From: Lysinibacillus sp. G4S2
Lineage (GTDB): Bacteria; Bacillota; Bacilli; Bacillales_A; Planococcaceae
DNA: 64,000 nt
Direction of reading: 5' to 3'
NCBI RefSeq assembly: GCF_030348505.1
Contig: NZ_JAUCFJ010000002.1
Span: forward strand, 1,864,001 to 1,928,000
How positions within the stretch are numbered: the first letter of the stretch is position 1; every line of letters starts with the position of its first letter. The notes beneath the pieces were generated by a model. It was given only the letters and a program-made list of their open reading frames with translations. It did no database searches and was not told where the DNA came from. Both the position numbers and the translations under genes were made by a program. Positions 16,873-25,343 of this stretch are shown piece by piece.

Positions 16873-16908
16873 AAAAACAGTTGGGACAGAGTACCAACTG
16901 TTTTTTTT
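16873..16908. terminator. Bidirectional terminator between MFS and LysM-NlpC/P60 genes
   Basis: AAAAACAGTTGG and CCAACTGTTTTT are perfect 12-base arms around a 9-base loop, with a T8 run on the plus side and an A-rich left flank for the minus-strand gene. Confidence 0.9.
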
Positions 16909-16914
16909 CGATTC

Positions 16915-17529
16915 CTATATACGACCATACCCAACAAAGTGCTGCTTCCAATAAGAGCTATTTAAATTAGCAATATTAACACCACTATTACTTGCATTAA
17001 TCATTTGATTATTTCCAATATAAATACCAACATGTGAGATACCGGCTTTATATGTATTAGCGAAAAATACTAAATCACCTACTTTAGGTGTACTTACTTT
17101 TTTAGATGTATTGTAAAAACCAGCTGCTGTTTTACGAGCTGTCGAAATACCGGCATTGTTAAAAACGTAAGTGACATAACCTGAACAATCAAAACCTGTG
17201 CTCGGTTTACTTCCACCAAATGTATATTTTACACCTAAATGTTGTTTAGCAATTTGTACTATATTAGTTGTTGGTTTAGGTGTAGACACTGTCGGAGAAT
17301 TAAGGTTCAACTTTTGTCCAACGTGAATTGTTGGAGAAGATAAGTTATTCCATTTCATCAATGATTGGTAAGAAACACCCTGTTGACTTGCAATCTTCCA
17401 TAAAGAATCACCAGATTTTACAGTGTAACTTGCCGCTGATGCTGTCTCAATCGTTGAAAAAAGTACAGATGAACTTAATACCAATGTAGCTAATTTCATT
17501 CCCCATCGGTACTTTTTATTCTTTTTCAT
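16915..17529 (-). CDS. Secreted LysM-NlpC/P60 cell-wall endopeptidase
   Basis: A 204-residue exported hydrolase. Residues 1-32 are a signal peptide ending at ASA-AS. One LysM peptidoglycan-binding repeat spans about 35-78 (YTVKSGDSLWKIA). An NlpC/P60 domain spans about 88-204 with catalytic Cys115 in FDCSGYV and His166 in SHVGIYIG; the third polar residue is Asn178 in MINAS. Such enzymes cut the D-gamma-glutamyl-diaminopimelate bond of cell-wall peptides during growth or separation. The start follows TAGGAGG with good spacing. It has only one LysM, fewer than LytE or LytF of B. subtilis. Confidence 0.93.
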   Translation of the reverse strand: MKKNKKYRWGMKLATLVLSSSVLFSTIETASAASYTVKSGDSLWKIASQQGVSYQSLMKWNNLSSPTIHVGQKLNLNSPTVSTPKPTTNIVQIAKQHLGVKYTFGGSKPSTGFDCSGYVTYVFNNAGISTARKTAAGFYNTSKKVSTPKVGDLVFFANTYKAGISHVGIYIGNNQMINASNSGVNIANLNSSYWKQHFVGYGRI

Positions 17530-17746
17530 AATATGTATCCTCCTAAAAACGTTAAAGATTATTAACTTGGTATATAAATGATATTAACATTGTAATATTA
17601 CAGTTATATGTCAACAAAATAACATTAAGGATACAATTTATACTGATCAAAATTATTGTTGAATACTTTTTTAATTACTCGTAAATTTAAGAAAACAGAG
17701 TTAAAAATAAAATATTGGGGGATAGTAAGTATCTGAACGAATTGAA

Positions 17747-17781
17747 GGGACTGTCACTTGTTGTAGGCAAGGGGCAGTCCC
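17747..17781. other. Large hairpin downstream of the RNase H-like gene
   Basis: GGGACTGTCACTTG and CAAGGGGCAGTCCC form a 14-base stem with two mismatches. It lies 12 bases beyond the minus-strand stop at 17793 but lacks a clear T tract on that strand. It may be a terminator or the foot of a degraded repeat. The rest of 17530-17746 holds only the promoter region of the endopeptidase gene. Confidence 0.5.
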
Positions 17782-17792
17782 CATTAGATGGT

Positions 17793-18185
17793 TTAATTTT
17801 TTTCTTTTTGAATTGCATTACGTGCAAGTACATCTGCAGCTTTATTTTGCGTATCTGGAACCCATTTGATGAAAAATAAATCGAAGCTACGTGCAAGTGT
17901 AAGTGCCTGCTCAAGAAAAGGTTTAAATTCCTCATTTTTGACATATTCTTTTTCCATAGAGGCTACAACAATTTTTGAATCAGAGCGCACTGAAACAATG
18001 TTTGAAGAAAGTTTTTGTGCTTCCTCAAGGCCACGTACTAGGGCAGTGAACTCGGCAATATGGTTATTGGCTTGCCCTATATACTCACTGATCTGTATAT
18101 GATGGCCTTCTCCTTTAATAAATATTCCAATACCACTAGGGCCAGGATTTCCTGCACTAGCAGCATCTATGTTTACTTCTAACAT
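17793..18185 (-). CDS. Ribonuclease HI-like protein
   Basis: A 130-residue RNase H-fold protein. The DEDD catalytic set is complete: Asp7 in NIDAASAGNPGPSG, Glu45 in AEFTAL, Asp69 in RSDSK and Asp118 in AADVLARNA. It lacks an N-terminal hybrid-binding domain. Enzymes of this type cut the RNA strand of RNA:DNA hybrids; Bacillaceae often carry such a short paralogue. The ATG at 18185 is chosen because family similarity begins there; the open frame upstream to 18308 runs through a dispersed repeat and is not coding. Confidence 0.88.
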   Translation of the reverse strand: MLEVNIDAASAGNPGPSGIGIFIKGEGHHIQISEYIGQANNHIAEFTALVRGLEEAQKLSSNIVSVRSDSKIVVASMEKEYVKNEEFKPFLEQALTLARSFDLFFIKWVPDTQNKAADVLARNAIQKEKN

Positions 18186-18210
18186 AAAATCCCTACTTTT
18201 TGTTTTAGAT

Positions 18211-18345
18211 TTTACTTTCTTTAAGCGGGTGTCCAAACATCCGCTTAAAGAAGGTAAAGCCTCCGGCGGATGTCGTGGAAATCGGAAAGGAGTTCTTTGT
18301 GCAAACACAAAGCCGATTCCGGACGCAAATATGCCGAGGCATATT
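18211..18345. repeat. Family A repeat, full-length copy
   Basis: The left hairpin has 18-base arms (18211-18228 and 18241-18258, one mismatch) around the loop GTGTCCAAACAT. The middle carries CGGCGGATGTCGTGGAAATCGG and TTTGTGCAAACACAAA. The right end holds CAAATATGCCGAGGCATATTT. It occupies most of the gap between the RNase H-like gene and the zinc-finger gene (18186-18496). Confidence 0.85.
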
Positions 18346-18496
18346 TAATTTTAATTGTACATCAATAGTGCTTTTTCACAATATCTTAATCACAGCCTTT
18401 GTTAATTAAGGAAAAACAAAATAGTTGCTTGATCAAATTGTTCACTTCATAATAGTAAGAAGTGAAATTTGGACGTGAAAGGAGCGAGAGTTCGAA

Positions 18497-18688
18497 ATGG
18501 ATAAAGTGACGGTTATGAAAGATATTGATGAACTGCATGATACGTATTGCGCTGATTGCTTAGTGATAAAGCAATTACGAAAAGAGCGTGGTAAGCCTGG
18601 AGCTCATCGCTTCTGTATTGAAGCTTGCTCAGTAGGAGAGCGACTACAGTTTCTCGGAGAAGAGCTCTTGAAGGTATATAGTAAATGA
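18497..18688 (+). CDS. Small zinc-finger protein (C2HCIx2C type)
   Basis: A 63-residue protein with Cys18-x2-Cys21 and His37-x2-Cys40-x3-Cys44, the pattern of the zf-C2HCIx2C family found in Bacillaceae, followed by the conserved VGERLQFLGEELL tail. It probably binds one zinc ion; function is unknown. An AAAGGAG site lies about twelve bases before the ATG. No operon partner is evident. Confidence 0.85.
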   Translation: MDKVTVMKDIDELHDTYCADCLVIKQLRKERGKPGAHRFCIEACSVGERLQFLGEELLKVYSK

Positions 18689-18736
18689 CTCTGTAAAAGG
18701 ATTTGTACAAAAGATAACATATTACAGAAATGTGCT

Positions 18737-18843
18737 TCATCACCAAAAGTTGTAGATGACATTTTTTAAGACGTATGCTTGATCTTCGTTCCGGCTAGAC
18801 GCCTCCAGTCGGAACGGAAATCAACCATACGTTATGGTGATGA
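18737..18843. repeat. Family G repeat (107 bp, nested inverted repeats)
   Basis: Terminal inverted repeats TCATCACCA (18737-18745) and TGGTGATGA (18835-18843) enclose ACGTATGCTTGAT and ATCAACCATACGT (12 of 13 complementary) and then GTTCCG and CGGAAC. The whole element can fold into one long hairpin. Related copies occur at 13246-13388 and 61214-61293, and a right half at 40826-40873. It carries no coding potential. Confidence 0.85.
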
Positions 18844-19019
18844 TCCAGAAATATCTTATCCACTTTGGCGAAGTAACCATAAGTATTAAATGGATTATGT
18901 TAATATAGAATACAGTATAATGATAAGTTGTATATTTGCTTAAAAAAATTCATATTTACTAAATTCAATGCATAAATAACAATATGTTCGGAAATAATAA
19001 AGTTGGTTGGTTACCATAG

Positions 19020-19067
19020 AAAAGCTACTTTGTTGTTGGTTATACTGATGACAAAAGTAGCTTTTTT
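19020..19067 (+). terminator. Orphan intrinsic terminator
   Basis: AAAAGCTACTTT (19020-19031) and AAAGTAGCTTTT (19054-19065) form a 12-base stem ending in T6. No protein gene precedes it on the plus strand for over 300 bases. The only promoter-like sequence in between is TATAAT at 18916-18921, without a clear -35 box. A short untranslated RNA is possible. Confidence 0.65.
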
Positions 19068-19182
19068 CTATTTATCCCACATTAATGGGCAGTAATTTAT
19101 CTGTACCGAAAGCGAAGAGTCCAGGTACAAAACCCTCACCTCAAAAATCACTGAAAGCAAAGATTTCCCTTTATATATAAAT

Positions 19183-19221
19183 GCGCCGCACACTCTAAGA
19201 TAGACTTAGGGCGTGAGGCGC
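19183..19221 (-). terminator. Terminator of the SEC-C gene
   Basis: GCGCCGCACACTCTAAG pairs with CTTAGGGCGTGAGGCGC (three imperfect positions). It lies 18 bases past the minus-strand stop codon at 19239. Confidence 0.65.
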
Positions 19222-19238
19222 CATTTTATTTTTAGGAA

Positions 19239-20222
19239 TTATTTAGTTGTAGCATAGTTACTTAAGTCTTGATAATATTTTGTCAAAGAGGAAGCAGAAA
19301 TATCGAACGTTGCCGCAATTTCTTTTACAGTCAATGACAACGACTCGAATAGCTCTTTTTCCTGACCATATCGAATCGCGCCAGCAGCAATAGCAGCCTC
19401 TTTACGCGCAGATGGTTGTCCTTCAATTAAATAGTCCTCTAAAAGCTCTAACATAGGAGCTGTTTCTCGATCATTTTGCTCAAGGAATTCTTTTACTTGT
19501 GTAAGTACATTGCTCTCAAAGTTAGAGAATTCCTCGCCTTTATAACCATTTGACACAAGTAATTCCCAGAAGGATAAATGCTCTTCTTTTAAGAATGCTC
19601 CAACGTTCTTCTCTGAAGCATCAAAATTTTTCTTGAATTGTTCAAATACCTTTGCATGGTCTTCTGGGAAGAAGATCAGCGTTGAAACAGCTAAATAATG
19701 CTCTGATTTTTTTGAACCATCTGGTAAGATGAATGCAAAGACATGCATACCTTCAGGGATAGGTTTGTCATTTTCACGACGAATATAAATTTCTTCATTT
19801 GTTAATACATGTGTAGCCTTAAAATATTTTTCTTCTACAACTGACACGGAACCAATAAATAGGTGAGGTTGTGACCAGCCTTCTAACACTTTTACTGTAG
19901 AAGGTCTTACCGTTTTTTTCTTCGTTTTCTTTAAGTAACCTTTCCAAATAGATGGCTCTTGATGGAAGAAGAAGTCGTCTAACGCGATCGCCTCAATTAG
20001 CTCTCTTTGTAGTAAACTCTCTAATTTAGGTTGCCATGTACCTACATGCTCTATATAGGCACGAACATCTTTGCGTTCTGGATATTCTAGGTAAAAAGTT
20101 TGTAGTACACGCTCTAATTCTTCAATTGCTACAGCTTCTACTGTAACCTGCTGTTTACCTTCACAACATTTTTTATATTTTTTGCCGCTACCGCATAGGC
20201 ATGGATCATTACGTTTTACCAT
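19239..20222 (-). CDS. SEC-C zinc-motif protein
   Basis: A 327-residue protein with an N-terminal SEC-C zinc motif (Cys8, Cys10, Cys19, Cys20 in DPCLCGSGKKYKKCC), the same metal motif found at the C-terminus of SecA. The rest is mostly helical and acidic, with no catalytic motif seen, and ends in a segment that resembles a helix-turn-helix (VKEIAATFDISASSLTKYYQDL). Combining a zinc knuckle with a terminal HTH-like helix pair could suggest nucleic-acid contact, but this is inference. The ATG at 20222 follows AAGGAAG. Confidence 0.8.
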   Translation of the reverse strand: MVKRNDPCLCGSGKKYKKCCEGKQQVTVEAVAIEELERVLQTFYLEYPERKDVRAYIEHVGTWQPKLESLLQRELIEAIALDDFFFHQEPSIWKGYLKKTKKKTVRPSTVKVLEGWSQPHLFIGSVSVVEEKYFKATHVLTNEEIYIRRENDKPIPEGMHVFAFILPDGSKKSEHYLAVSTLIFFPEDHAKVFEQFKKNFDASEKNVGAFLKEEHLSFWELLVSNGYKGEEFSNFESNVLTQVKEFLEQNDRETAPMLELLEDYLIEGQPSARKEAAIAAGAIRYGQEKELFESLSLTVKEIAATFDISASSLTKYYQDLSNYATTK

Positions 20223-20409
20223 AATTAGAAACACTTCCTTTGAAAATTGTTTGTCGAATTTTGCTAAATAAATTGCGTACTCTTAATAATAACGGTACAT
20301 TTGTATGAAGAAAAATGATTATCTATTTAGAAATGTCAAAAAAAAGTAGAGGGACGCCCTGATTCTAGTATATGTACGTAATTTCCTGCTTAGAACTAAA
20401 AAAGAGAAA

Positions 20410-20439
20410 ACCATCCACGCCTTAAAAGCGTTGGATGGT
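20410..20439 (-). terminator. Terminator of pepF
   Basis: ACCATCCACGC and GCGTTGGATGGT form a strong stem with one bulge. Read on the minus strand it is followed by a T-rich tract. Confidence 0.8.
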
Positions 20440-20463
20440 CCTTGTTAAGTAAAATAGGGGTGA

Positions 20464-22278
20464 TTATCCTTTGATAGTTTCCATTCCCATTGTTAATCGT
20501 TCAAGCTCATCAATGAGGTGACCGATATAAGAAATCGTATCTCGAAGCGGCTGCTCTGTTGTAATATCAACACCTGCCATTTGAGCTAACTCTACAGGTG
20601 ATTTCGTACCACCAGACTGAAGGACAGTTAACCATTCATCTACGGCCGTACTACCTTCTTTTAATATGCGCTTAGATACTTGCGTTGAAATTGTTAAGCC
20701 AGCGCTATATGTGTAAGGGTAAAGGCCCATATAATAGTGAGGCTGACGCATCCAAGTAAGCTCTGCGCCTTCAGAAATATCGATAGTATCGCCCCAGAAT
20801 TCTTCTAGGACAGAACGTTTTAATTGATTTAAAACTGTAGCATTAACAGCTTCACCAGCGTCAATTAATTCATATACTTTTCGTTGATATGCTGCCTCTA
20901 GTAAGTGTGTGACGAAATTATGATAATATGTTTTGGACACAATGTTTGAAATAACCCAACGTTTGAAGCGAGGATCATCGTTATGTGTCAATAAATAATT
21001 GGCAAGAAGCATTTCATTCATTGTTGATGGTGCCTCGATAAAGTATAACGAGGGACGACTATTAAAATAAGATTGATGGGCATGCGCATTCGCAAAATGA
21101 CCTGCATGTCCTAGCTCATGGATAAGTGTGAATACCTCATTCATACGTTCATTCCATGACATTAAAATAAATGGATGACTACCATACGGACTCGAACAAA
21201 ATGCACCTGTTGATTTTCCTTTATTTGGTGCATAATCAATCCATCGCTCGTTAAACGCCTTCTCAATCAAGTTCTTATAATCCTCGCCCATAACTGCTAA
21301 TGCTTTTTCAACATAACCCTTTGCTTCAGCCATTGTTATTTTCGGATCATAATCTGGATCAAGTGCTATTTTTAAGTCAGCAAATGTCATTTTCTCGATG
21401 CCATTCGCTTGTTGTATCAGCTTTGCGTAACGGCGCATATGAGGCGCAAGTTCCTTTGTAATAAGATCTATTTGACGATTATAAAGGGATCGATCAACAT
21501 CCTGATCAAACAGCAAATAGTCAATGACAGAGTCAAAGCCCCGTAAATCTGCCATTGTTTTTTCCTGTTGAATATGTGTGTTATAAATTTTGGCAGTTGT
21601 GTGCTGATAATCGCGTAATTTACTAGAAAATGCCTCAAATGCAGCACGGCGTACATTTGTATTAGCCTCAAACTCCCAGTTGTTTTCGTATAATACAAAG
21701 CTCAGTGGATGCTTTTCACCATTTGCTTCAAATTGTCCAAAATGCATATCAACTAGCTTTGTCGTATTATATGTTTCATAAGGCGCTTTAAAAGTTGAAC
21801 TAAATGCTGCTAATGCTTTTTCCACTTCAGGGTTTAGCTGATAAGGCTTTTGCTTTAACAATTCCTCTAAGTAAATTTTGTAAATAGGACTTAACTCAGT
21901 GGCTTCTTGTAAAATTGCCTCGTCTAGTGCTAGTAATTCACTGCGTACGAAAGAAAAGGCACTACTTATTTTACCCACTGCAGTACTGTATTTTGCAGAA
22001 CGCATTTGAGCTACGTCATCTGTACGATCTGCTTGAATATTTAAATTTGCATAAGTGCCAATAGGAACAATGCTTTTTTGTAATGCTTCAAAAGCTGTTA
22101 AAACTTCAATTACTTTTTGTGCATCTGTAATTGTACCTTGATACTTGCGTTCAAAGTTTAGAGCATCCTCTACAAGCTGAGCTAAAACAGGTTCAAAATC
22201 CCCATCATTTTCAAATAAATCTTTTAAATTCCATGTCTCTTCTACTGGTACATCTTTTCGTAATGGTAAAACTTCCAC
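20464..22278 (-). CDS. pepF: Oligoendopeptidase F (M3B metallopeptidase)
   Basis: A 604-residue cytosolic zinc peptidase that trims peptides of roughly 7-17 residues. The zinc motif is HELGH (387-391) and the third ligand is Glu415 in FIEAPSTMNE. The N-terminal helical domain (about 1-200) and the length match PepF of Bacillus and Lactococcus. The gene is monocistronic, with its own terminator downstream. A ribosome site (AAAAGGGGTG) precedes the start. Confidence 0.95.
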   Translation of the reverse strand: MEVLPLRKDVPVEETWNLKDLFENDGDFEPVLAQLVEDALNFERKYQGTITDAQKVIEVLTAFEALQKSIVPIGTYANLNIQADRTDDVAQMRSAKYSTAVGKISSAFSFVRSELLALDEAILQEATELSPIYKIYLEELLKQKPYQLNPEVEKALAAFSSTFKAPYETYNTTKLVDMHFGQFEANGEKHPLSFVLYENNWEFEANTNVRRAAFEAFSSKLRDYQHTTAKIYNTHIQQEKTMADLRGFDSVIDYLLFDQDVDRSLYNRQIDLITKELAPHMRRYAKLIQQANGIEKMTFADLKIALDPDYDPKITMAEAKGYVEKALAVMGEDYKNLIEKAFNERWIDYAPNKGKSTGAFCSSPYGSHPFILMSWNERMNEVFTLIHELGHAGHFANAHAHQSYFNSRPSLYFIEAPSTMNEMLLANYLLTHNDDPRFKRWVISNIVSKTYYHNFVTHLLEAAYQRKVYELIDAGEAVNATVLNQLKRSVLEEFWGDTIDISEGAELTWMRQPHYYMGLYPYTYSAGLTISTQVSKRILKEGSTAVDEWLTVLQSGGTKSPVELAQMAGVDITTEQPLRDTISYIGHLIDELERLTMGMETIKG

Positions 22279-22446
22279 TAATTAACACCCCTTTTAATGT
22301 AAGTGACTTCATTATAACGAAACTATTTCGGAAAGTGAAATAATTATAGTGAATAGTTTTAATATTTTTAAAAATTAAATGATAATGTAGAAACTTATGT
22401 TCGTGTTCGCTATAATGGATTTAAAGAAAGGGGGAATGAAGTTATA

Positions 22447-23409
22447 ATGCAGTTAGTTTTGGAGAAACCAGATGTGTATAAGTTAAGTCACGTGAATCAA
22501 GATAATTTATGGAAGAAGTTAATTGCGGATTTGTTTGAAGATTTTTTGTTGTTTTTTTTGCCAGAGTTACACTTAGAGGTAGATTTTTCGAAGCAAGTAG
22601 AATTTTTGCAACAGGAGCTTTTCAAAGAAATTATTGAGCATCGTCAAGGGCGCAAAATAGCTGATCAAATTGCGAAGGTTCATTTAAAAAATGGGAAAGA
22701 GCAATGGATTCTTGTCCATACGGAAATACAAGCTGGAGATGAAGTGCATTTTGCGAAGCATATGTTTGAGTATTTCTATCGTATTAGGGATCGATATGGT
22801 AAGAAGATTGTGGCTATTGCTATTTTTACGGATAAGAGTACAAAAAGCACGAACCGGTATTATGAAAAGTATTATGGTACAGAAATAACGTATACTTTTA
22901 ATAAATTTGTTGTTTCAGATTTTGATGAAGAAGAATTGGAAAAATCACCTAAGCTTTTTAGTAAGGCGTTGCTAGCTTCAATTTATATGAATCGTACTAA
23001 AAATAAATTTAGCTTACGTAGTGCATATAAAAGAGCCCTCTTAAGAGAAGTGTGGTTATTAAATAATATTGAACGAACAGAAATAAGAGCGCTACTTTAT
23101 TTTATTGATTACTTAATGAAGCTGCCAAAACCTATGTCTGAGCAGCTTGTAAAAGATGTTAAAGCTGAGATTAGAGAGGAGGAAGAAATTTTGCGTTTAT
23201 ATAAAGAGGATTTACCACCTACGCTTGTTGGAGTTTTAGAATTAGAGAGACAGGAAGGCTTTGAACAAGGTATTGAACAAGGTATTGAACAAGGTATTAA
23301 ACAAATAATTATTGGTTTGATTGAAAAAGGTGCTGAGGATGAGTGGATTGCTGAAGTTGCAAAGCTTCCAGTAACAAGGATAAAGGAAATTCGCGTGGAA
23401 CTTAAATAG
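22447..23409 (+). CDS. Rpn/PD-(D/E)XK nuclease family protein (transposase-like)
   Basis: A 320-residue protein of the Rpn-like PD-(D/E)XK group often annotated as putative transposase. The nuclease core shows Asp73 and Glu93-Ile-Gln95 in HTEIQ, an ExQ variant of the catalytic triad. The C-terminus carries a 4-residue repeat (GFEQ, GIEQ, GIEQ, GIKQ) followed by a conserved helical tail (LIEKGAEDEWIAEVAKL). E. coli Rpn proteins are DNA endonucleases that promote RecA-independent recombination. A 281-base partial copy of this gene's 3' end lies 114 bases downstream. Confidence 0.82.
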   Translation: MQLVLEKPDVYKLSHVNQDNLWKKLIADLFEDFLLFFLPELHLEVDFSKQVEFLQQELFKEIIEHRQGRKIADQIAKVHLKNGKEQWILVHTEIQAGDEVHFAKHMFEYFYRIRDRYGKKIVAIAIFTDKSTKSTNRYYEKYYGTEITYTFNKFVVSDFDEEELEKSPKLFSKALLASIYMNRTKNKFSLRSAYKRALLREVWLLNNIERTEIRALLYFIDYLMKLPKPMSEQLVKDVKAEIREEEEILRLYKEDLPPTLVGVLELERQEGFEQGIEQGIEQGIKQIIIGLIEKGAEDEWIAEVAKLPVTRIKEIRVELK

Positions 23410-23523
23410 ATTAATTGTTTTTTAGTGTCAATTTTCAAATGTGTTGGTTTGGAAAATATAAGTTTTTCATTGGAGGATACAAGGATTTTTTGTTGATAAT
23501 TTTCTTTTGTGTGCCCATTCATA

Positions 23524-23804
23524 AAAGCTGAGATTAGAGGGGAGGAAGAAATGTTGCATCAATAGAAGGTTTACCACCGACACTTGCAGGAGTATTGGAA
23601 TTAGTAAGGCAGGAAGTCTTCGAGCGAGGCTTCAAGCAAGGTTTCGAGCAAGGCTTTAAGCAAGGATTTGAACAAGGATTTGAACAAGCCATGAAACAAG
23701 TAATCACTGGTTTAATAGAAAAAGGTGCTGAGGATGAGTGGATTGCTGACGTTGCAAAGCTTCCAGTGACAAAGATAAGAGAAATTCGTATAGAACTTAA
23801 ATAG
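23524..23804 (+). pseudogene. Detached C-terminal copy of the Rpn-type gene
   Basis: From AAAGCTGAGATTAGAG onward this segment repeats bases 23161-23409 of the upstream gene. Four bases are lost near 23553-23566, giving an early stop (TAG). Downstream, a frame of about 69 codons from TTG 23595 remains open and encodes the whole 4-residue repeat tract (GFKQ/GFEQ, five units) plus the helical tail. The TTG lies only two bases from AGGAG, so translation is doubtful. It is either a decayed duplicate or a stand-alone C-terminal fragment. The DNA from 23805 to 24097 shows nothing recognisable except the promoter region of the next gene. Confidence 0.7.
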
Positions 23805-24097
23805 TCTAATAGTGTAGAAAGAAAACATGACCATTTCTTATTAGGTTTGTTGTAAGTTTTCTAGCTTCCTAATGATGAAATCTTTTTGTGTGAGATTGTT
23901 GTGGAATTGCCTTTAACCTCCCGTTGTAAGGCAAATCCTCTTGCGGGAAAAGCGAGTAATATGTAGTGGAAGATGTTTTGTTTTTTTATGATAAATGATC
24001 TTTGAAATTTATTTGTGTCAATGGGAAAAATGTGCGTATAGCTAATACACTTTGTTACACATACTAATGGATACAATTGGCCATTGGAGGAGAAATG

Positions 24098-24538
24098 ATG
24101 ACACAAAACTTAAACAAACAATTGAATAAACTTGTCGCTACATGCTCGGTACTTTATACAAAATTGCACAATTATCATTGGTATGTAACAGGTAGCGCCT
24201 TCTTTACACTACATGCCAAATTTGAAGAATTATATAATGAAACAACATTGAATCTAGATGAAATTGCAGAGCGCATTCTTTCGAAAGATGGAAGGCCTGT
24301 AGCGACTTTAAAAGAGCATCTTGAACTATCATATGTTGAGGAAGCGTCAGGAAATGAGACGACAGAGGAAATGGTAGCTATAACCATTTCAGATTTCCAA
24401 ATGCTAATGAAATCATTAAACTCAACAATGGAGCTAGCCGCTGAAGAAGGAGACGACCGTACAGAGGATTTACTTAATGCTATGTATCAGTCCCTTGAAA
24501 AGCATACGTGGATGTTAAAAGCCTTCCTAGGTCGCTAA
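24098..24538 (+). CDS. Dps-family DNA-protection/miniferritin
   Basis: A 146-residue four-helix miniferritin. Ferroxidase residues characteristic of Dps are visible: His in HNYHWYVTG, and the Asp/Glu cluster in LHAKFEELYNE and LDEIAERI. Dodecamers of this family oxidise ferrous iron with hydrogen peroxide and store it, protecting DNA during stress and stationary phase. ATGs lie at 24095 and 24098; 24098 has better spacing from GGAGG (24086-24090) and gives the usual MTQNLNKQ start. A terminator follows. Confidence 0.93.
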   Translation: MTQNLNKQLNKLVATCSVLYTKLHNYHWYVTGSAFFTLHAKFEELYNETTLNLDEIAERILSKDGRPVATLKEHLELSYVEEASGNETTEEMVAITISDFQMLMKSLNSTMELAAEEGDDRTEDLLNAMYQSLEKHTWMLKAFLGR

Positions 24539-24559
24539 TAACCAAAATATTAATATCAA

Positions 24560-24608
24560 AAGAAGCAATGGGCATCTTGAGTAAGTACTCATTGTTTCTT
24601 TTTTTTTG
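24560..24608 (+). terminator. Terminator after the Dps gene
   Basis: AAGAAGCAATG pairs with CATTGTTTCTT (one G-U pair). An inner GAGTA/TACTC hairpin lies in the loop, and T9 follows. Confidence 0.85.
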
Positions 24609-24703
24609 CATTTAATAAAGACTCTATATCATTATTACAAAACGACAACAAATATCTCGACAATATAACGAATGTTACAGTCCGTTAAAGAATGAAAAAA
24701 ACG

Positions 24704-24730
24704 GTTATATTTTTAGGATATGTAGGGTAA
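24704..24730 (+). promoter_or_regulatory. SigB-like promoter before the YflT-type gene
   Basis: GTTATA (24704-24709) and GGGTAA (24725-24730) are 15 bases apart, near the SigB consensus GTTTAA-N12-15-GGGTAT. The downstream gene belongs to a family whose B. subtilis member yflT is in the SigB general stress regulon, which supports the call. Confidence 0.55.
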
Positions 24731-24767
24731 ATACCTAGTAAGCCATACAAATTAGGAGGAATTGAAC

Positions 24768-25121
24768 ATGATGAATGAACAAAACTCACAAATTGAAGTG
24801 GCCCATACAAGGGATGAGATGCTTCATATTTTAGAAAGTATGCGATTAGAAGCATATCAAATAGAGGACATTCACATTATTGCAAAGGATCCAAGCAAAT
24901 TAGAGGATGTAAAATGGGATTCTGACGTTAAAACACATGAGGTAGGGAATTGGATGGATCAATTAAAATCATGGTTTACCGGTGAATCAGCTGTAACAGA
25001 AGGATTAAAGCGATTTGATCTTACTGAGGGACAAACAGCATACTATGCTCAACTAGTAGAACTGGGTGCTATCGTATTATTTACTGAGTGTGAGGATTTA
25101 ACTGAGTCTATGAAGACTTAA
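24768..25121 (+). CDS. General stress protein, YflT domain
   Basis: A 117-residue protein of the heat-induced stress protein YflT family (general stress protein 17M type). Conserved elements are the N-terminal region around ARDEMLHILESMRLEAYQIEDIHIIA-like residues 13-38 (here beginning HTRDEML) and a C-terminal strand AYYAQLVELGAIVLF. Biochemical function is unknown. The ATG at 24768 follows TAGGAGGA by seven bases. A SigB-like promoter sits about 40 bases upstream, matching general-stress control in B. subtilis. Confidence 0.85.
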   Translation: MMNEQNSQIEVAHTRDEMLHILESMRLEAYQIEDIHIIAKDPSKLEDVKWDSDVKTHEVGNWMDQLKSWFTGESAVTEGLKRFDLTEGQTAYYAQLVELGAIVLFTECEDLTESMKT

Positions 25122-25283
25122 ACTATTTCGAAAGATAATCAGTATCGTCTGATCCGCGTAGTCCACGTGTAACTGTGTCAGAATCTACTCTTGAAAGTGC
25201 AGAAATCCTTAAGATTACGAGGAGCGTTTAAAGGCTGGAGCATATGAATGAGGCTGAACGAATTCGAAGATATCTATAAGAAC

Positions 25284-25325
25284 AAAAAAACAGAGTGAAT
25301 GCACATGCATCACTCTGTTTTTTTG
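25284..25325. terminator. Bidirectional terminator between YflT and EamA genes
   Basis: AAAAAAACAGAGTGA and TCACTCTGTTTTTTT are perfect 15-base arms around an 11-base loop, suited to both converging genes. The preceding 25122-25283 shows no gene. Confidence 0.9.
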
Positions 25326-25343
25326 TTTTGGATGGATTCAAGA

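Noticed and set aside
17747-17781. Riboswitch or sRNA based on the large hairpin
   Set aside because: No conserved aptamer sequence and no downstream gene in the right orientation; recorded only as a hairpin.
18186-18308. N-terminal extension of the RNase H-like gene
   Set aside because: It is the translation of the family A repeat; RNase H similarity starts at the ATG at 18185.
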